Position numbers and translations under genes: made by a program. From RUG12395 sp045541735 (GTDB taxonomy: Bacteria; Bacillota; Clostridia; Oscillospirales; CAG-272): a stretch of 19,208 nt of DNA. The stretch is from positions 1 to 19,208 of the forward strand of contig JAZQJQ010000095.1 of NCBI GenBank assembly GCA_045541735.1. Reading direction: 5' to 3'. Below the pieces are notes generated by a model. The model saw only the letters and a program-made list of their open reading frames with translations, did not search any database and was not told the origin of the DNA. Shown here piece after piece: positions 1-8,953 of this stretch (positions are counted from its first letter, which is position 1; each line of letters begins with the position of its first letter).

Positions 1-38
1 CTGCTGCCGAGACCGCAGAAGAGACCAAGGCTGAGTAA
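1..38 (+). CDS. tig: C-terminal end of probable trigger factor (partial)
   Basis: The reading frame entering from the left edge ends at TAA 36-38 and encodes only AAETAEETKAE. An Ala/Glu/Lys-rich tail is common at the C-terminus of trigger factor, the ribosome-associated prolyl isomerase and chaperone. The position directly upstream of clpP-clpX on the same strand is the classic tig-clpP-clpX order. The identity rests on context; eleven residues cannot prove it. Confidence 0.55.
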   Translation, partial: AAETAEETKAE

Positions 39-43
39 GCATT

Positions 44-65
44 GCGGCACAAGCCGCGGAAAGGA
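44..65 (+). promoter_or_regulatory. Small hairpin and ribosome binding site ahead of clpP
   Basis: GCGGC (44-48) and GCCGC (53-57) can pair around an ACAA loop, extendable by G-U pairs. The hairpin is followed at once by AAAGGA (60-65), six bases before the clpP ATG. There is no U-tract, so this is not an intrinsic terminator. It may separate tig translation from clpP initiation; that role is inferred. Confidence 0.35.
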
Positions 66-70
66 ACCAT

Positions 71-682
71 ATGAACTTCAACAATCACAGCGAAAAGATG
101 GCACTTGTGCCTTATGTTCTTGAGCAGACCAGCCATGGAGAAAGATCTTTTGATATCTTTTCCCGTCTGCTGTCTGACAGAATCATAATTCTCTCCGACG
201 AAGTTAACGATACTACCGCGTCACTTGTGGTCGCTCAGATGCTTTATCTTGAATCTCAGGATCCCGATAAGGATATAAGCCTTTACATCAATAGCCCCGG
301 CGGTGCTATAACCGCCGGAATGGCTATATACGATACTATGAATTTTATCAAGTGCGACGTTTCCACCATCTGCATCGGTATGGCTGCATCAATGGGTGCA
401 TTTCTTCTTGCCGCAGGTGCAAAGGGCAAGCGTTACGCTCTACCCAACAGCGAGATAATGATCCACCAGCCGCTCGGCGGTGCAAGAGGTCAAGCAACGG
501 ATATCAAGATCCATGCCGACCACATCATCCGCACAAGAGAAAGGCTTAACAGAATTCTTGCCGAAAAGACCGGCCAGCCTCTTGAAGTCATCGAAAGGGA
601 TACAGAGCGAGATAATTTTATGACCTCTGACGAAGCAAAGGCTTACGGCCTTATCGACGAGGTCTTCGTAAAGCGTAAATAA
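71..682 (+). CDS. clpP: ATP-dependent Clp protease proteolytic subunit ClpP
   Basis: This is the serine peptidase subunit of the cytoplasmic Clp protease. Two stacked heptamer rings degrade substrates unfolded by ClpX or ClpC. At 203 residues it has normal family length. The catalytic triad is visible: Ser107 in GMAASMGA, His132 in IMIHQP and Asp181 in ERDNFMT, each nine residues beyond the Bacillus Ser98/His123/Asp172. The handle region and the typical INSPGG strand (residues 73-78) are present. The ATG at 71 is preceded by AAAGGA at good spacing, and the next gene, clpX, starts only 21 bases after the stop, so the two are almost certainly co-transcribed. The N-terminus is about nine residues longer than in Bacillus ClpP, which may reflect a short propeptide. 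Identification is secure. Confidence 0.98.
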   Translation: MNFNNHSEKMALVPYVLEQTSHGERSFDIFSRLLSDRIIILSDEVNDTTASLVVAQMLYLESQDPDKDISLYINSPGGAITAGMAIYDTMNFIKCDVSTICIGMAASMGAFLLAAGAKGKRYALPNSEIMIHQPLGGARGQATDIKIHADHIIRTRERLNRILAEKTGQPLEVIERDTERDNFMTSDEAKAYGLIDEVFVKRK

Positions 683-703
683 CCTTTAAACGAGGAAATA
701 GTT

Positions 704-1981
704 TTGGCAGGAAATAATACTCTTGATAATTCAATGAAACACTGCTCGTTTTGCGGCAGAGACGAGAATCAGGTTATGTTTCTCATCCCGTCTCCCATTA
801 CCGACAGTTATATCTGCGATGATTGTGTAGATGCCTGCGATTCAATAATCAACGATCAGGTATATACCACATCCGCTCCCTCAGCTGACTTCAAGCTTCT
901 TACGCCGATGCAGATAAAGGAAGAGCTTGATTCCTACGTAATAGGTCAGGACGAGGCAAAGAAAGCGCTTGCTGTTGCTGTATATAATCACTACAAGCGC
1001 ATTTCCCTGCTTGATAAAAAGCCTTCTAAGACTAAGAAGAAGTCTGAAGAAGATAATGATGATGATGTTAAGCTTCAAAAAAGCAACGTGCTTCTTATAG
1101 GTCCTACCGGCGTCGGCAAGACATATCTTGCGCAAACGCTTGCAAAGACCCTTGACGTGCCCTTCGCTATTGCGGATGCAACTACTCTTACAGAGGCTGG
1201 ATATGTCGGCGAGGACGTTGAGAACATACTTCTGCGTCTTATCCAAGCGGCTGATTTTGAGGTCGAGCGCGCTGAGAGAGGTATTATCTATATTGATGAG
1301 ATCGATAAGATATCCCGCAAAGGCGAGAACCGTTCCATCACCCGTGACGTTTCGGGCGAGGGTGTACAGCAAGCGCTTTTGAAGATACTTGAGGGAACTG
1401 TTGCAAACGTCCCTCCCCAGGGCGGACGTAAGCATCCAAACCAGGAATTCATTCAGATAAATACCGAAAACATCCTCTTTATCTGCGGCGGTGCATTTGA
1501 CGGACTTGAAAAAGTGATCGAAAAACGCCTTAATTCCGCCCCTATAGGATTTACTTCCGAGGGTGTGCGAAGCAAAGAACAAAGAAAGAACATCTTCAAA
1601 TTTGCTACCTCACACGATATAGTCAAATTCGGTCTTATCCCGGAGCTTGTTGGCAGACTTCCCATCAACGTTGCTCTTGACGAACTGAACGAGGAAGCAC
1701 TTGTGCGCATTATGAAGGAGCCGAAAAACTCTGTATTAAAGCAGTATAAGAAGCTTTTTGGAATGGAAGACGTAGAGATCGAGTTTACTGAGGACGCTTG
1801 CCTTACCGTTGCAAAGCTTGCAATTGAACGCAATACAGGGGCAAGAGGAATCCGTTCAATAATTGAAGAAGCTATGCTTCCCGTTATGTTCGAGGTTCCG
1901 TCTCGCAAGGATATTAAGAAGGTTATCGTAACCGCTGATTTTATAAAAGGTAACGAGCCTGTAACTTACGAACTCAAATAA
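704..1981 (+). CDS. clpX: ClpX, ATPase and substrate-recognition subunit of ClpXP
   Basis: ClpX is an AAA+ unfoldase that feeds proteins into ClpP. In order: a four-cysteine zinc-binding domain (C14, C17, C38, C41), Walker A GPTGVGKT (133-140), pore loop GYVG (167-170), Walker B IIYIDEID (194-201), an RKH loop near 242-244, the ClpP-docking IGF tripeptide (281-283) and the sensor-2 GARGIR motif (379-384). Length 425 is normal. The start is a TTG at 704, chosen because GAGGA (692-696) lies 7 bases upstream; an in-frame ATG at 734 also keeps the zinc domain but has no visible Shine-Dalgarno. A highly charged stretch of Lys followed by Asp/Glu (about 105-124) before Walker A looks longer than in Bacillus. 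A strong terminator follows the stop. Confidence 0.97.
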   Translation: MAGNNTLDNSMKHCSFCGRDENQVMFLIPSPITDSYICDDCVDACDSIINDQVYTTSAPSADFKLLTPMQIKEELDSYVIGQDEAKKALAVAVYNHYKRISLLDKKPSKTKKKSEEDNDDDVKLQKSNVLLIGPTGVGKTYLAQTLAKTLDVPFAIADATTLTEAGYVGEDVENILLRLIQAADFEVERAERGIIYIDEIDKISRKGENRSITRDVSGEGVQQALLKILEGTVANVPPQGGRKHPNQEFIQINTENILFICGGAFDGLEKVIEKRLNSAPIGFTSEGVRSKEQRKNIFKFATSHDIVKFGLIPELVGRLPINVALDELNEEALVRIMKEPKNSVLKQYKKLFGMEDVEIEFTEDACLTVAKLAIERNTGARGIRSIIEEAMLPVMFEVPSRKDIKKVIVTADFIKGNEPVTYELK

Positions 1982-1984
1982 TGT

Positions 1985-2017
1985 AACACGGCAAGGTATC
2001 ACCTTGCCGTGTTTTTT
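1985..2017 (+). terminator. Rho-independent terminator of tig-clpP-clpX
   Basis: A perfect 13-base-pair stem (1985-1997 with 2001-2013) with a 3-base loop ATC is followed by a T-run ending at 2017. It starts four bases after the clpX stop. Confidence 0.93.
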
Positions 2018-2020
2018 AGA

Positions 2021-2053
2021 TAAAATAAAGCACGGTGAAAAAACACCGTGCTT
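2021..2053 (-). terminator. Rho-independent terminator of the miaB-mutSL-tgt-hydrolase operon
   Basis: A 10-base-pair perfect stem AAGCACGGTG (2028-2037) with CACCGTGCTT (2044-2053) and an A6 loop lies just past the stop of the - strand hydrolase gene. Read on the - strand it continues into a T-rich stretch (complement of 2021-2027). It is back to back with the clpX terminator, so this gap insulates convergent operons. Confidence 0.8.
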
Positions 2054-2058
2054 ATTAT

Positions 2059-3159
2059 TTACAGTCCTGCTCTGTCGTCTCTTCTGTCAGCAAGCTTATT
2101 ATATCTCTTGAGGATCTCAATCTCGCGAGGATCGTACGGGCGGAGATTTGCGCGGAAAAGATCGTGCTGCCACTTGGTAAAATCAAATTCGACCTTCTTG
2201 TCGGGATTGTAAAAATCGTTCCAATGCACTTCCCAAGGCTCGTTTGTCTGGGTTTTACCCACAACAAAGCCCCAGCAATAGCAAGCGATATTCTCAAGAT
2301 AGAAGAGAGGGTATATCTCTTCAACGTTACTGTGATTAATTCTGTTAAGCCATTCGGTACACAGAAGTGGTCTGCCGAACTGACGGAGACCCTCTACAAG
2401 AGGTACCATATTTACATACGGCTTATAGCTGTGGAAGCTGATAACGTCTGAAAGCTCTATGGCGTGCATTTCCTCCTTGGTTCTAACGGCATCGTCATCG
2501 TTAAGTCCGCGCCAAATATCAGCGGTACAAGGCTGCTTCGGCTTTTGAGAGCGAACAGCAGCAAACAGCGTGTCAAGAATCGGGATCGAACGCTCTCGAA
2601 TCGTTATGCCAGGCTCGTTATACACGTTCCAACAGAGTACGCGGTCATCATTTGCGTATTTTTTAACGATGGCTTTGACCATCTTTATATACTTTTTAGC
2701 AAGCTCGGGGCGCTCCATGAAATGATACGGACGAAGCTTCTTCTGCTCTTCGGTAAGCGGAAAACGTCCCTGATGATATCCGAGCGCGTAAACCTGCTCT
2801 CCAAGTGGCTTAGGTATGAATTCGCCGTCTCCCCTGGGAAGCTGAGCTTCGGTAGTCAATACTATCATAACGCTTTGCTTGTGCTTATCGCAAAGGCTGA
2901 TATACTCCTCGAGAATCTCCATGTAGCTTTCCGGCTCCTGAAGCCAAACCTCGAAATCAACAATTATCCTTACGGAGTTAAATCCAATGTCTTCGGCAAG
3001 CTGAAGTTCTCTGTCGGCAACCAGCATACGCGCTTCCCTGCCATAGCTTTGCCACTGGTCGATTCTGTTTGCGCAATCACTTCCGATAAAATTGCAACCT
3101 CGGATCCATCTGTGGGAATTATACCAATCCCACGCCTTTTTCTCAGACCATCTTGCCAT
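2059..3159 (-). CDS. Cytoplasmic GH5-like (cellulase-family) glycoside hydrolase
   Basis: This is a 366-residue protein of the TIM-barrel clan-A type, often annotated as cellulase-family glycosylhydrolase or 1,4-beta-xylanase. WIRGCNFIGS (18-27) starts the barrel. WNVYNEPG (177-184) carries the Asn-Glu acid/base pair (E182), SFHSYKPY (241-248) the conserved His/Tyr, and LLCTEW (265-270) the likely nucleophile E269. The C-terminal WGFVVGKTQT (296-305) and PYDPREIE (341-348) are typical of this subfamily. There is no signal peptide, membrane segment or carbohydrate-binding module, so it should act in the cytoplasm, probably on imported oligosaccharides; the substrate cannot be told. The start is supported by GAGGTG just upstream. 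It is the last gene of the operon, 32 bases after tgt. The fold call is fairly secure; the specificity is unknown. Confidence 0.8.
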   Translation of the reverse strand: MARWSEKKAWDWYNSHRWIRGCNFIGSDCANRIDQWQSYGREARMLVADRELQLAEDIGFNSVRIIVDFEVWLQEPESYMEILEEYISLCDKHKQSVMIVLTTEAQLPRGDGEFIPKPLGEQVYALGYHQGRFPLTEEQKKLRPYHFMERPELAKKYIKMVKAIVKKYANDDRVLCWNVYNEPGITIRERSIPILDTLFAAVRSQKPKQPCTADIWRGLNDDDAVRTKEEMHAIELSDVISFHSYKPYVNMVPLVEGLRQFGRPLLCTEWLNRINHSNVEEIYPLFYLENIACYCWGFVVGKTQTNEPWEVHWNDFYNPDKKVEFDFTKWQHDLFRANLRPYDPREIEILKRYNKLADRRDDRAGL

Positions 3160-3191
3160 TTCACACCTCGTAATTTTTAAAAATTAATTAA

Positions 3192-4328
3192 TTAATCTTC
3201 ACAACGGGAATCGTATATTTCTCTCTTCTCGCGGTAGAACTGCTCGTATCTGCCTTCATCAAGCGCGGCGCGGATATCGCGCATCATCTCATTATAGAAA
3301 TAAAGATTGTGAATAACACAAAGACGCATTGCAAGCTGCTCGCGTGCTTTAAAGAGGTGGCGAACGTAGGCTCTGCTGTGGTTACGGCACGTTTCGCACT
3401 GACAAAGCGGATCTATAGGACGGGGATCGTCAAAATACTTTTCATTGTTAAGATTGATCTTGCCGAAATGCGTAAAGAGGTTACCGTGGCGTGCGTTACG
3501 GCTGGGCATTACGCAGTCAAAGAAATCTACTCCGCGGTATACAGCCTCAAGAATATTAACGGGGGTACCCACACCCATAAGATATCTCGGCTTATCCTTC
3601 GGCATATGAGGCTCAACAACCTCAATCATCTCATACATAACAGGCGCAGGCTCGCCGACGGCAAGTCCGCCTATTGCATAACCGTCGAGGTCATATTCCG
3701 CAATCTGTTTCATATGATCAGCACGGAGATCCGGGTAAGTGCAGCCCTGATTGATACCGAAAAGGAGCTGATTCGGGTTTACCGTATCCTCAAGTGAGTT
3801 GAGGCGCTTCATCTCCTCCTTACAGCGGAGGAGCCAGCGGGAAGTGCGCGCCGCAGACATTTTTGCATAAGAATACTCAGCAGGATTTTCAACGCATTCG
3901 TCAAATGCCATGGCAATAGTAGAACCGAGGTTGGACTGGATCTGCATTGATTCCTCGGGACCCATAAATATGCGCTTACCGTCCATATGGGATTGGAAGC
4001 GAACTCCGTCCTCGGTTATCTTACGGAGCTGAGCGAGCGAAAAGACCTGAAATCCGCCGCTGTCTGTAAGGATAGGACCGTTCCAACTCATAAACTTGTG
4101 AAGGCCTCCGAGCTTCTTTATAAGCTCGTCGCCGGGACGGATATGAAGGTGATATGTGTTGGAAAGCTCAACCGTACATCCGATGTTCACAAGGTCAACG
4201 GCAGATACTCCGCCCTTAATTGCTGCACTTGTTCCAACATTCATAAATACGGGGGTCTCTATATCTCCGTGCACGGTATGAAGAACGCCTCTTCTTGCGT
4301 TTCCCTCTGTTTTTTTCAGTATAAACAT
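3192..4328 (-). CDS. tgt: Queuine/preQ1 tRNA-ribosyltransferase
   Basis: In bacteria Tgt swaps guanine-34 of Asp, Asn, His and Tyr tRNAs for preQ1 as a step of queuosine synthesis. The 378 residues match the family. The catalytic pair is visible: D89 in LTDSGGFQVFS and nucleophile D271 in FDCVMPSRNARHG. The structural zinc site is C309, C311 and C314 in CQCETC plus H340. GINQG (191-195) and the GGLAVGE loop (220-226) of the base-binding pocket are intact. The start at 4328 has AAAGGATG upstream within the end of mutL, and only 14 bases separate the two genes, pointing to co-translation. No queA or other queuosine gene lies in this window. The call is secure. Confidence 0.97.
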   Translation of the reverse strand: MFILKKTEGNARRGVLHTVHGDIETPVFMNVGTSAAIKGGVSAVDLVNIGCTVELSNTYHLHIRPGDELIKKLGGLHKFMSWNGPILTDSGGFQVFSLAQLRKITEDGVRFQSHMDGKRIFMGPEESMQIQSNLGSTIAMAFDECVENPAEYSYAKMSAARTSRWLLRCKEEMKRLNSLEDTVNPNQLLFGINQGCTYPDLRADHMKQIAEYDLDGYAIGGLAVGEPAPVMYEMIEVVEPHMPKDKPRYLMGVGTPVNILEAVYRGVDFFDCVMPSRNARHGNLFTHFGKINLNNEKYFDDPRPIDPLCQCETCRNHSRAYVRHLFKAREQLAMRLCVIHNLYFYNEMMRDIRAALDEGRYEQFYREKREIYDSRCED

Positions 4329-4342
4329 AATATTTCATCCTT

Positions 4343-6310
4343 TTATAGCAATCTGCCGAACGCTCGGTCGAGATAACTATGGCTTAATACAGTAACAACC
4401 GGCCGCCCGTGGGGACAGACCTTAATATCTTGGCATCGCGAAAGCTCGTCAAGAAGCCATTTAATGTGATGCTCTCCGTCATATACTCCGCCCTTCATCG
4501 CTGCCTTGCAAGAAGCGGAGTATAGCGAGCGGGAAAACAAAGTATCTCGGGTTATTACCGCGCTTCTGCCTTCGCCCTCGGAAATGGAGCCGACGAGCTC
4601 TTCGATAAGATCATGCGCGGCATCTACGGTGAGAAATGCGGGTATCTGATCAATTAGTACGGTTCCGTCATTTACGGTAAAATCAAATCCTGCACTCTTT
4701 ATATTCTCCTCATATTCAAGAAGTGCTGCAAGCTGTTCGTGCGGCAAACGCAGTTCAATAGGTACGAGCATAAGCTTAGGAGGCTCACTGTCGGCATTCA
4801 TATTACGCATCATTTCTTCATAGATAACGCGCTCATGCGCCGCGTGCTTATCTATGATAAGCAGCTCCTCGCCGCGCTTAGCAAGAATGTACGTATCAAA
4901 TACGATACCTATGTATTCGATCGGCAATATCGGCTGCTCATCAGCAGCTTTTTGGGGAACGTCGGCAGCCGGATCTTTAGAAAAATCAACTTTGACAGCC
5001 TCATATTCCTTTGGCTTTGGAGGTTCTGAGAATTTTGCATATGATGAGTAAAAATCCGCAGCCAGAGGGGATGAAAGTTCACTTGAAGTTTGCTTTCTCG
5101 GCGCAAAATACTCGGGAACTTCATCGATAGGCGGAGAAGGGGGGATATGGGCGTAAGTAGGTAATTCCGGTTCCTTATCAGACTTGCAAGGTTCGGAATT
5201 AATGCTGTCAAGAAGTGTAGGAGATTTGGTTATTTCGCCGGTCATTCCGGCAGGAATAGTTGTCTCCGTAGCCGTAAAGCGGAACGATGATTCCGTCTTC
5301 AGCTTCATATTTGCTTTATTTGTATCTGTTTGCAATGCATAACGCACTGCATAATACACAGCTTCAAAAACCGGCTTTTCATTTGAAAACTTGACTTCAA
5401 GCTTTGCAGGATGAACGTTGACGTCGACGGAATTTGCAGGGATAGTAATCCACAGAGCGCATACCGGGAATTTACCCTCCGCCATATAAGAGCTGAACGC
5501 CTCTTCAAGCGCCGCCTGCGCGGTACGTGAGCGCACGAATCTGCCGTTAATGAAGAAGTGCTGTAAGCCTCTGTTGGCACGGTTGTTCAGTGAATTACCG
5601 ATAAAACCCTCAACTTTGATAGGTCCGTTCTCTCCGCTCACTGAAATAAGCCTTTCAGCAAATTCTCTGCCAAAAACAGAATAAAGAACATTATAACGGA
5701 TGCCGTCACCGGCAGTTGAAAAGCGTTCAACACCGTCGGAAATAAAAGTAAAAGCTATCTCAGGGTGGGAAAGGGCAAGCTTTTCTGCAACGGCGTGACA
5801 ACTCATAGCTTCGGTCCTGTCGCTCTTTAAAAACTTTTGACGGGCAGGAAGATTGGAGAAAATATTCTCCGCTATAACCGTAGTTCCTACTGCACATCCA
5901 ACGTCCGAGATCATCGGAACAGAACCCGCGCGCGCCTCAAGAAGCGCTCCGTCATCCGCATCTTCCGTACGTGAGAGTATCCTTATATCGGCGACTGCGG
6001 AGATTGCCGCAAGCGCCTCTCCTCTGAAGCCGAGTGTAAGGATCGATTCAAGGTCAGATGCATTTTTTATCTTACTGGTGGCGTGTCTTAGTACAGAAAC
6101 AGAGATATCTTCCTTTGACATTCCGCATCCGTTATCGGTAACTCTCATAAGAGCAACACCGCCTCTGCGGATCTCAACCGTGATCTTGTCGGCACCGGAG
6201 TCAACTGCGTTTTCAATAAGCTCCTTCAATGCGGAGCTCGGTCTGTCTACAACCTCGCCCGCGGCTATAAGGTTAGCAACAGATATATCAAGCTTATTGA
6301 TCTTTCCCAT
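4343..6310 (-). CDS. mutL: DNA mismatch repair protein MutL
   Basis: MutL couples mismatch recognition by MutS to strand incision. The N-terminal GHKL ATPase is complete: LIENAVDSGA (31-40, catalytic E33), DNGCGM (59-64), ATSK (77-80) and GFRGEAL (94-100), then the DVNVHPAK segment (296-303). A Pro/Ser/Glu-rich linker of about 130 residues (330-460) follows. The C-terminal dimerisation/endonuclease domain has DKHAAHERVIYE (487-498), which fits the DQHA(X)2E(X)4E metal motif with Gln replaced by Lys, plus SCKAAMK (600-606) and CPHGRPV (632-638). It is therefore probably a nicking MutL, as expected where MutH is absent. Length 655 is normal. The ATG is one base beyond the mutS stop and its Shine-Dalgarno AAGGAT is inside mutS, so translation is coupled. 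Confidence 0.97.
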   Translation of the reverse strand: MGKINKLDISVANLIAAGEVVDRPSSALKELIENAVDSGADKITVEIRRGGVALMRVTDNGCGMSKEDISVSVLRHATSKIKNASDLESILTLGFRGEALAAISAVADIRILSRTEDADDGALLEARAGSVPMISDVGCAVGTTVIAENIFSNLPARQKFLKSDRTEAMSCHAVAEKLALSHPEIAFTFISDGVERFSTAGDGIRYNVLYSVFGREFAERLISVSGENGPIKVEGFIGNSLNNRANRGLQHFFINGRFVRSRTAQAALEEAFSSYMAEGKFPVCALWITIPANSVDVNVHPAKLEVKFSNEKPVFEAVYYAVRYALQTDTNKANMKLKTESSFRFTATETTIPAGMTGEITKSPTLLDSINSEPCKSDKEPELPTYAHIPPSPPIDEVPEYFAPRKQTSSELSSPLAADFYSSYAKFSEPPKPKEYEAVKVDFSKDPAADVPQKAADEQPILPIEYIGIVFDTYILAKRGEELLIIDKHAAHERVIYEEMMRNMNADSEPPKLMLVPIELRLPHEQLAALLEYEENIKSAGFDFTVNDGTVLIDQIPAFLTVDAAHDLIEELVGSISEGEGRSAVITRDTLFSRSLYSASCKAAMKGGVYDGEHHIKWLLDELSRCQDIKVCPHGRPVVTVLSHSYLDRAFGRLL

Positions 6311-6311
6311 T

Positions 6312-8921
6312 TTAATCCTTATTAGCTAACAAACCCTTTAGCTCCCATACAAGATTTATTGCCTCGATCGGGGTCAGGGTGTTCAAATCGGTCTTTCTCA
6401 ATCTTTCGGCAATATCTGAATTGATACTGTCCTCAAGCTCCGTAAAGAGGTTAAATTCTTCGTTTACGGGCCTTTCTTCGTTTTTACGGGTAACCACTAA
6501 CGGGGTACCGTTTTCTATGTTTCTAAGCACTTCTCTCGCGCGCTTAACGACCTCGTTGGGTACACCGGCAAGCTTTGCAACGTCAATACCGTAGCTGTCG
6601 TCTGTCGAACCGCGAACGATCTTACGCAAAAACGTAATGCTGTCGCCGCGTTTTTTAGCGGCAATATTATAGTTAACAACACCGCTGATCTCACCTTCCA
6701 TGACTGTAAGCTCATGGTAATGGGTGGCAAAGAGTGTTCTTGCACCTATCTTCTTTGCGGAATACTCAGCAACAGCGCGTGCAATACTCATTCCGTCATA
6801 GGTGCTCGTTCCTCTGCCTATCTCATCATAAACGATAATACTGCGCGAGGTAGCCTTGGAAAGGATCTGGCTCACTTCAGTCATTTCAAGCATAAAGGTC
6901 GACTGACCGCTTGCAAGATCATCGGAAGCGCCGACTCTGGTGAATATCATGTCTGCTATTCCTATTCTTGCATCGGAAGCCGGAACGTATGAACCGGTCT
7001 GTGCAAGAAGCGTGATAATGGCAACCTGCCTCATATACGTGGATTTACCTGCCATGTTCGGCCCGGTTATAAGCATCAGCTTGTTTTTATCCGTATCAAG
7101 GTGAGTGTCATTGGGAACGAAATAAGAATCCCCTACGTAACGCTCAACGACCGGATGGCGTCCATCCTTGATATCAAGGATGGTACTGTTATCGACCTCG
7201 GGACAAACATAGTTAAGCTTTTTCGCATTTTCGGCAAAGCAAGCGTATACGTCGATCTCAGAGATAATATCAGCGGCGGCAAAAATACGTGATGCAGCGG
7301 CAGCTACTTTATTACGTATGTCACAGAAGAGATTATATTCGATCGCACAGAGCTTGTCGTTTGCGCCGAGGATCGTATTTTCTATCTCTTTCAGTTCTTC
7401 GGTTATGTAACGCTCACTGCCCGTAAGTGTCTGCTTGCGTATGTATCTTGCGGGAACAAGATCTTTTTGGGAATTGGTCACTTCAAGATAGTAACCGAAA
7501 ACGCGGTTGTAGCTAACCTTCATCGTTTTGATTCCGGTAGCTTCCCTTTCTTTTTCCTCTATCTCTTTTATCCAGTCTGTTCCGTTATCGCGCACCTTGC
7601 GCAGAAAATCTACGTCCGTATTATACCCGTCAGCAATAAGATTGCCTTCACGCAAAGCAAGAGGAGCATTCGGATTTAACGACGAATAAATAAGCTCACG
7701 GATATCGGACAGATCATCAAAATCCGCACTGATGGTTCTGAAAATATCAGAGCCAAGACGCGAAATAAGTGTTTTTACCTCAGAAAGAGGCTTCAAGCTG
7801 TCTGCAACTGCAAGAAGATCGCGAGCATTCGAGGAGCCGTACACTGTCTTAGCGGTAAGGCGCTCAAGATCAAGGATACCGGTGAGAAGATTTCTCAGCT
7901 CCTCGCGTACAATAAAGTCCTCGTAAAGGTCCTTTACTGCGCATTGACGTCGGCGAATATCGGGAACGGATAGAAGAGGGCGAAGTAGCCAACGCCTCAG
8001 AAGTCTTGCCCCCATTGAGGTCTTAGTTTTGTCAACGACCTCAAGAAGCGACCCCTTACGTTCTTTAGCACGCATAGTCTCCGTAAGCTCAAGATTGCGT
8101 ATGCAGTTCGAATCCAGCTCCATATATCTTCCGCCGAGATAGATATCGAGAGCAGAAACATACAGTTTATCTGTTTTTTGGGTTTCGCTGATGTAGGAAA
8201 GCATCGCGCTGACAGCAAGCCCCATTTCGGGATGAGCAAAAAGCGAAAGCTCGTTATCTTTACCGAAGTATTTAGAAACGCGCTCTCTTGCCCCTTCTTC
8301 CGCAAACAGCTCAGGTGAAAGATCGCTGATCATAACGTCGCGCAATCTCTCCTTAACAAAGGCTGTCATTCTCGGAACCTTATCCTTGGACACGTTAAGG
8401 AGTATCTCGCTCGGTGCATAGGAAGCAAGCTCGGAGCAGAGCCGTTCGAGCTTGTCTTCGCCCTTAAATTCGGTCGCATAGACCTTTCCCGTCGTAATAT
8501 CGGAAAATGAAGCGCCGCAAGCCGACTCGGAAAAGCAGAGCGAGCAGAGATAGTTATTTCTTTTTTCCTCAAGTATATCGGGATCAAGCACGGTTCCGGG
8601 AGTGATAATACGCACCACTTCCCTTTTTACAAGGCCTTTTGCCTTTGCAGGATCCTCTGTCTGTTCGCAGATTGCAACCTTGTGACCGTTCTCGATAAGG
8701 CGGCCTATATAAGTGTCAGCCTTATGAAAAGGAACGCCGCACATAGGTGCGCGCTCACGTTCGCCCCAATCTCTTCCGGTGAGGGTCAGCTGAAGCTCCG
8801 CGGAAACGAGCTTAGCATCATCAAAGAACATCTCGTAGAAATCTCCGAGACGGAACATTATTATATAATCCGGATATTCGTTTTTGATGCCAAAATACTG
8901 GTCCATCATCGCCGAAGCCAT
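6312..8921 (-). CDS. mutS: DNA mismatch repair protein MutS
   Basis: MutS recognises mismatched and looped DNA and recruits MutL. The 869 residues cover the full MutS1 architecture. The mismatch-reading Phe-x-Glu is F28-E30 in GDFYEMF. The core and lever domains run from about 250 to 560. The ATPase has Walker A TGPNMAGKST (619-628), Walker B SIIVYDEIGRGTS (694-706) and the downstream ATHYHEL histidine motif. The start is certain: a perfect AAAGGAGG (8929-8936) lies seven bases before the ATG. It precedes mutL by one base. No second MutS-type gene is nearby. The call is secure. Confidence 0.98.
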   Translation of the reverse strand: MASAMMDQYFGIKNEYPDYIIMFRLGDFYEMFFDDAKLVSAELQLTLTGRDWGERERAPMCGVPFHKADTYIGRLIENGHKVAICEQTEDPAKAKGLVKREVVRIITPGTVLDPDILEEKRNNYLCSLCFSESACGASFSDITTGKVYATEFKGEDKLERLCSELASYAPSEILLNVSKDKVPRMTAFVKERLRDVMISDLSPELFAEEGARERVSKYFGKDNELSLFAHPEMGLAVSAMLSYISETQKTDKLYVSALDIYLGGRYMELDSNCIRNLELTETMRAKERKGSLLEVVDKTKTSMGARLLRRWLLRPLLSVPDIRRRQCAVKDLYEDFIVREELRNLLTGILDLERLTAKTVYGSSNARDLLAVADSLKPLSEVKTLISRLGSDIFRTISADFDDLSDIRELIYSSLNPNAPLALREGNLIADGYNTDVDFLRKVRDNGTDWIKEIEEKEREATGIKTMKVSYNRVFGYYLEVTNSQKDLVPARYIRKQTLTGSERYITEELKEIENTILGANDKLCAIEYNLFCDIRNKVAAAASRIFAAADIISEIDVYACFAENAKKLNYVCPEVDNSTILDIKDGRHPVVERYVGDSYFVPNDTHLDTDKNKLMLITGPNMAGKSTYMRQVAIITLLAQTGSYVPASDARIGIADMIFTRVGASDDLASGQSTFMLEMTEVSQILSKATSRSIIVYDEIGRGTSTYDGMSIARAVAEYSAKKIGARTLFATHYHELTVMEGEISGVVNYNIAAKKRGDSITFLRKIVRGSTDDSYGIDVAKLAGVPNEVVKRAREVLRNIENGTPLVVTRKNEERPVNEEFNLFTELEDSINSDIAERLRKTDLNTLTPIEAINLVWELKGLLANKD

Positions 8922-8953
8922 AAGCGACCCTCCTTTAATAGGTTAATTGGAAA

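Noticed and set aside
881..1582. 233-codon open frame on the - strand within clpX
   Set aside because: It is a shadow of clpX with no ribosome binding site or recognisable domain.
2464..3180. Long open frame of 238 codons on the + strand
   Set aside because: It is antisense to the hydrolase gene, whose motifs and Shine-Dalgarno are clear; the + strand product resembles no family.
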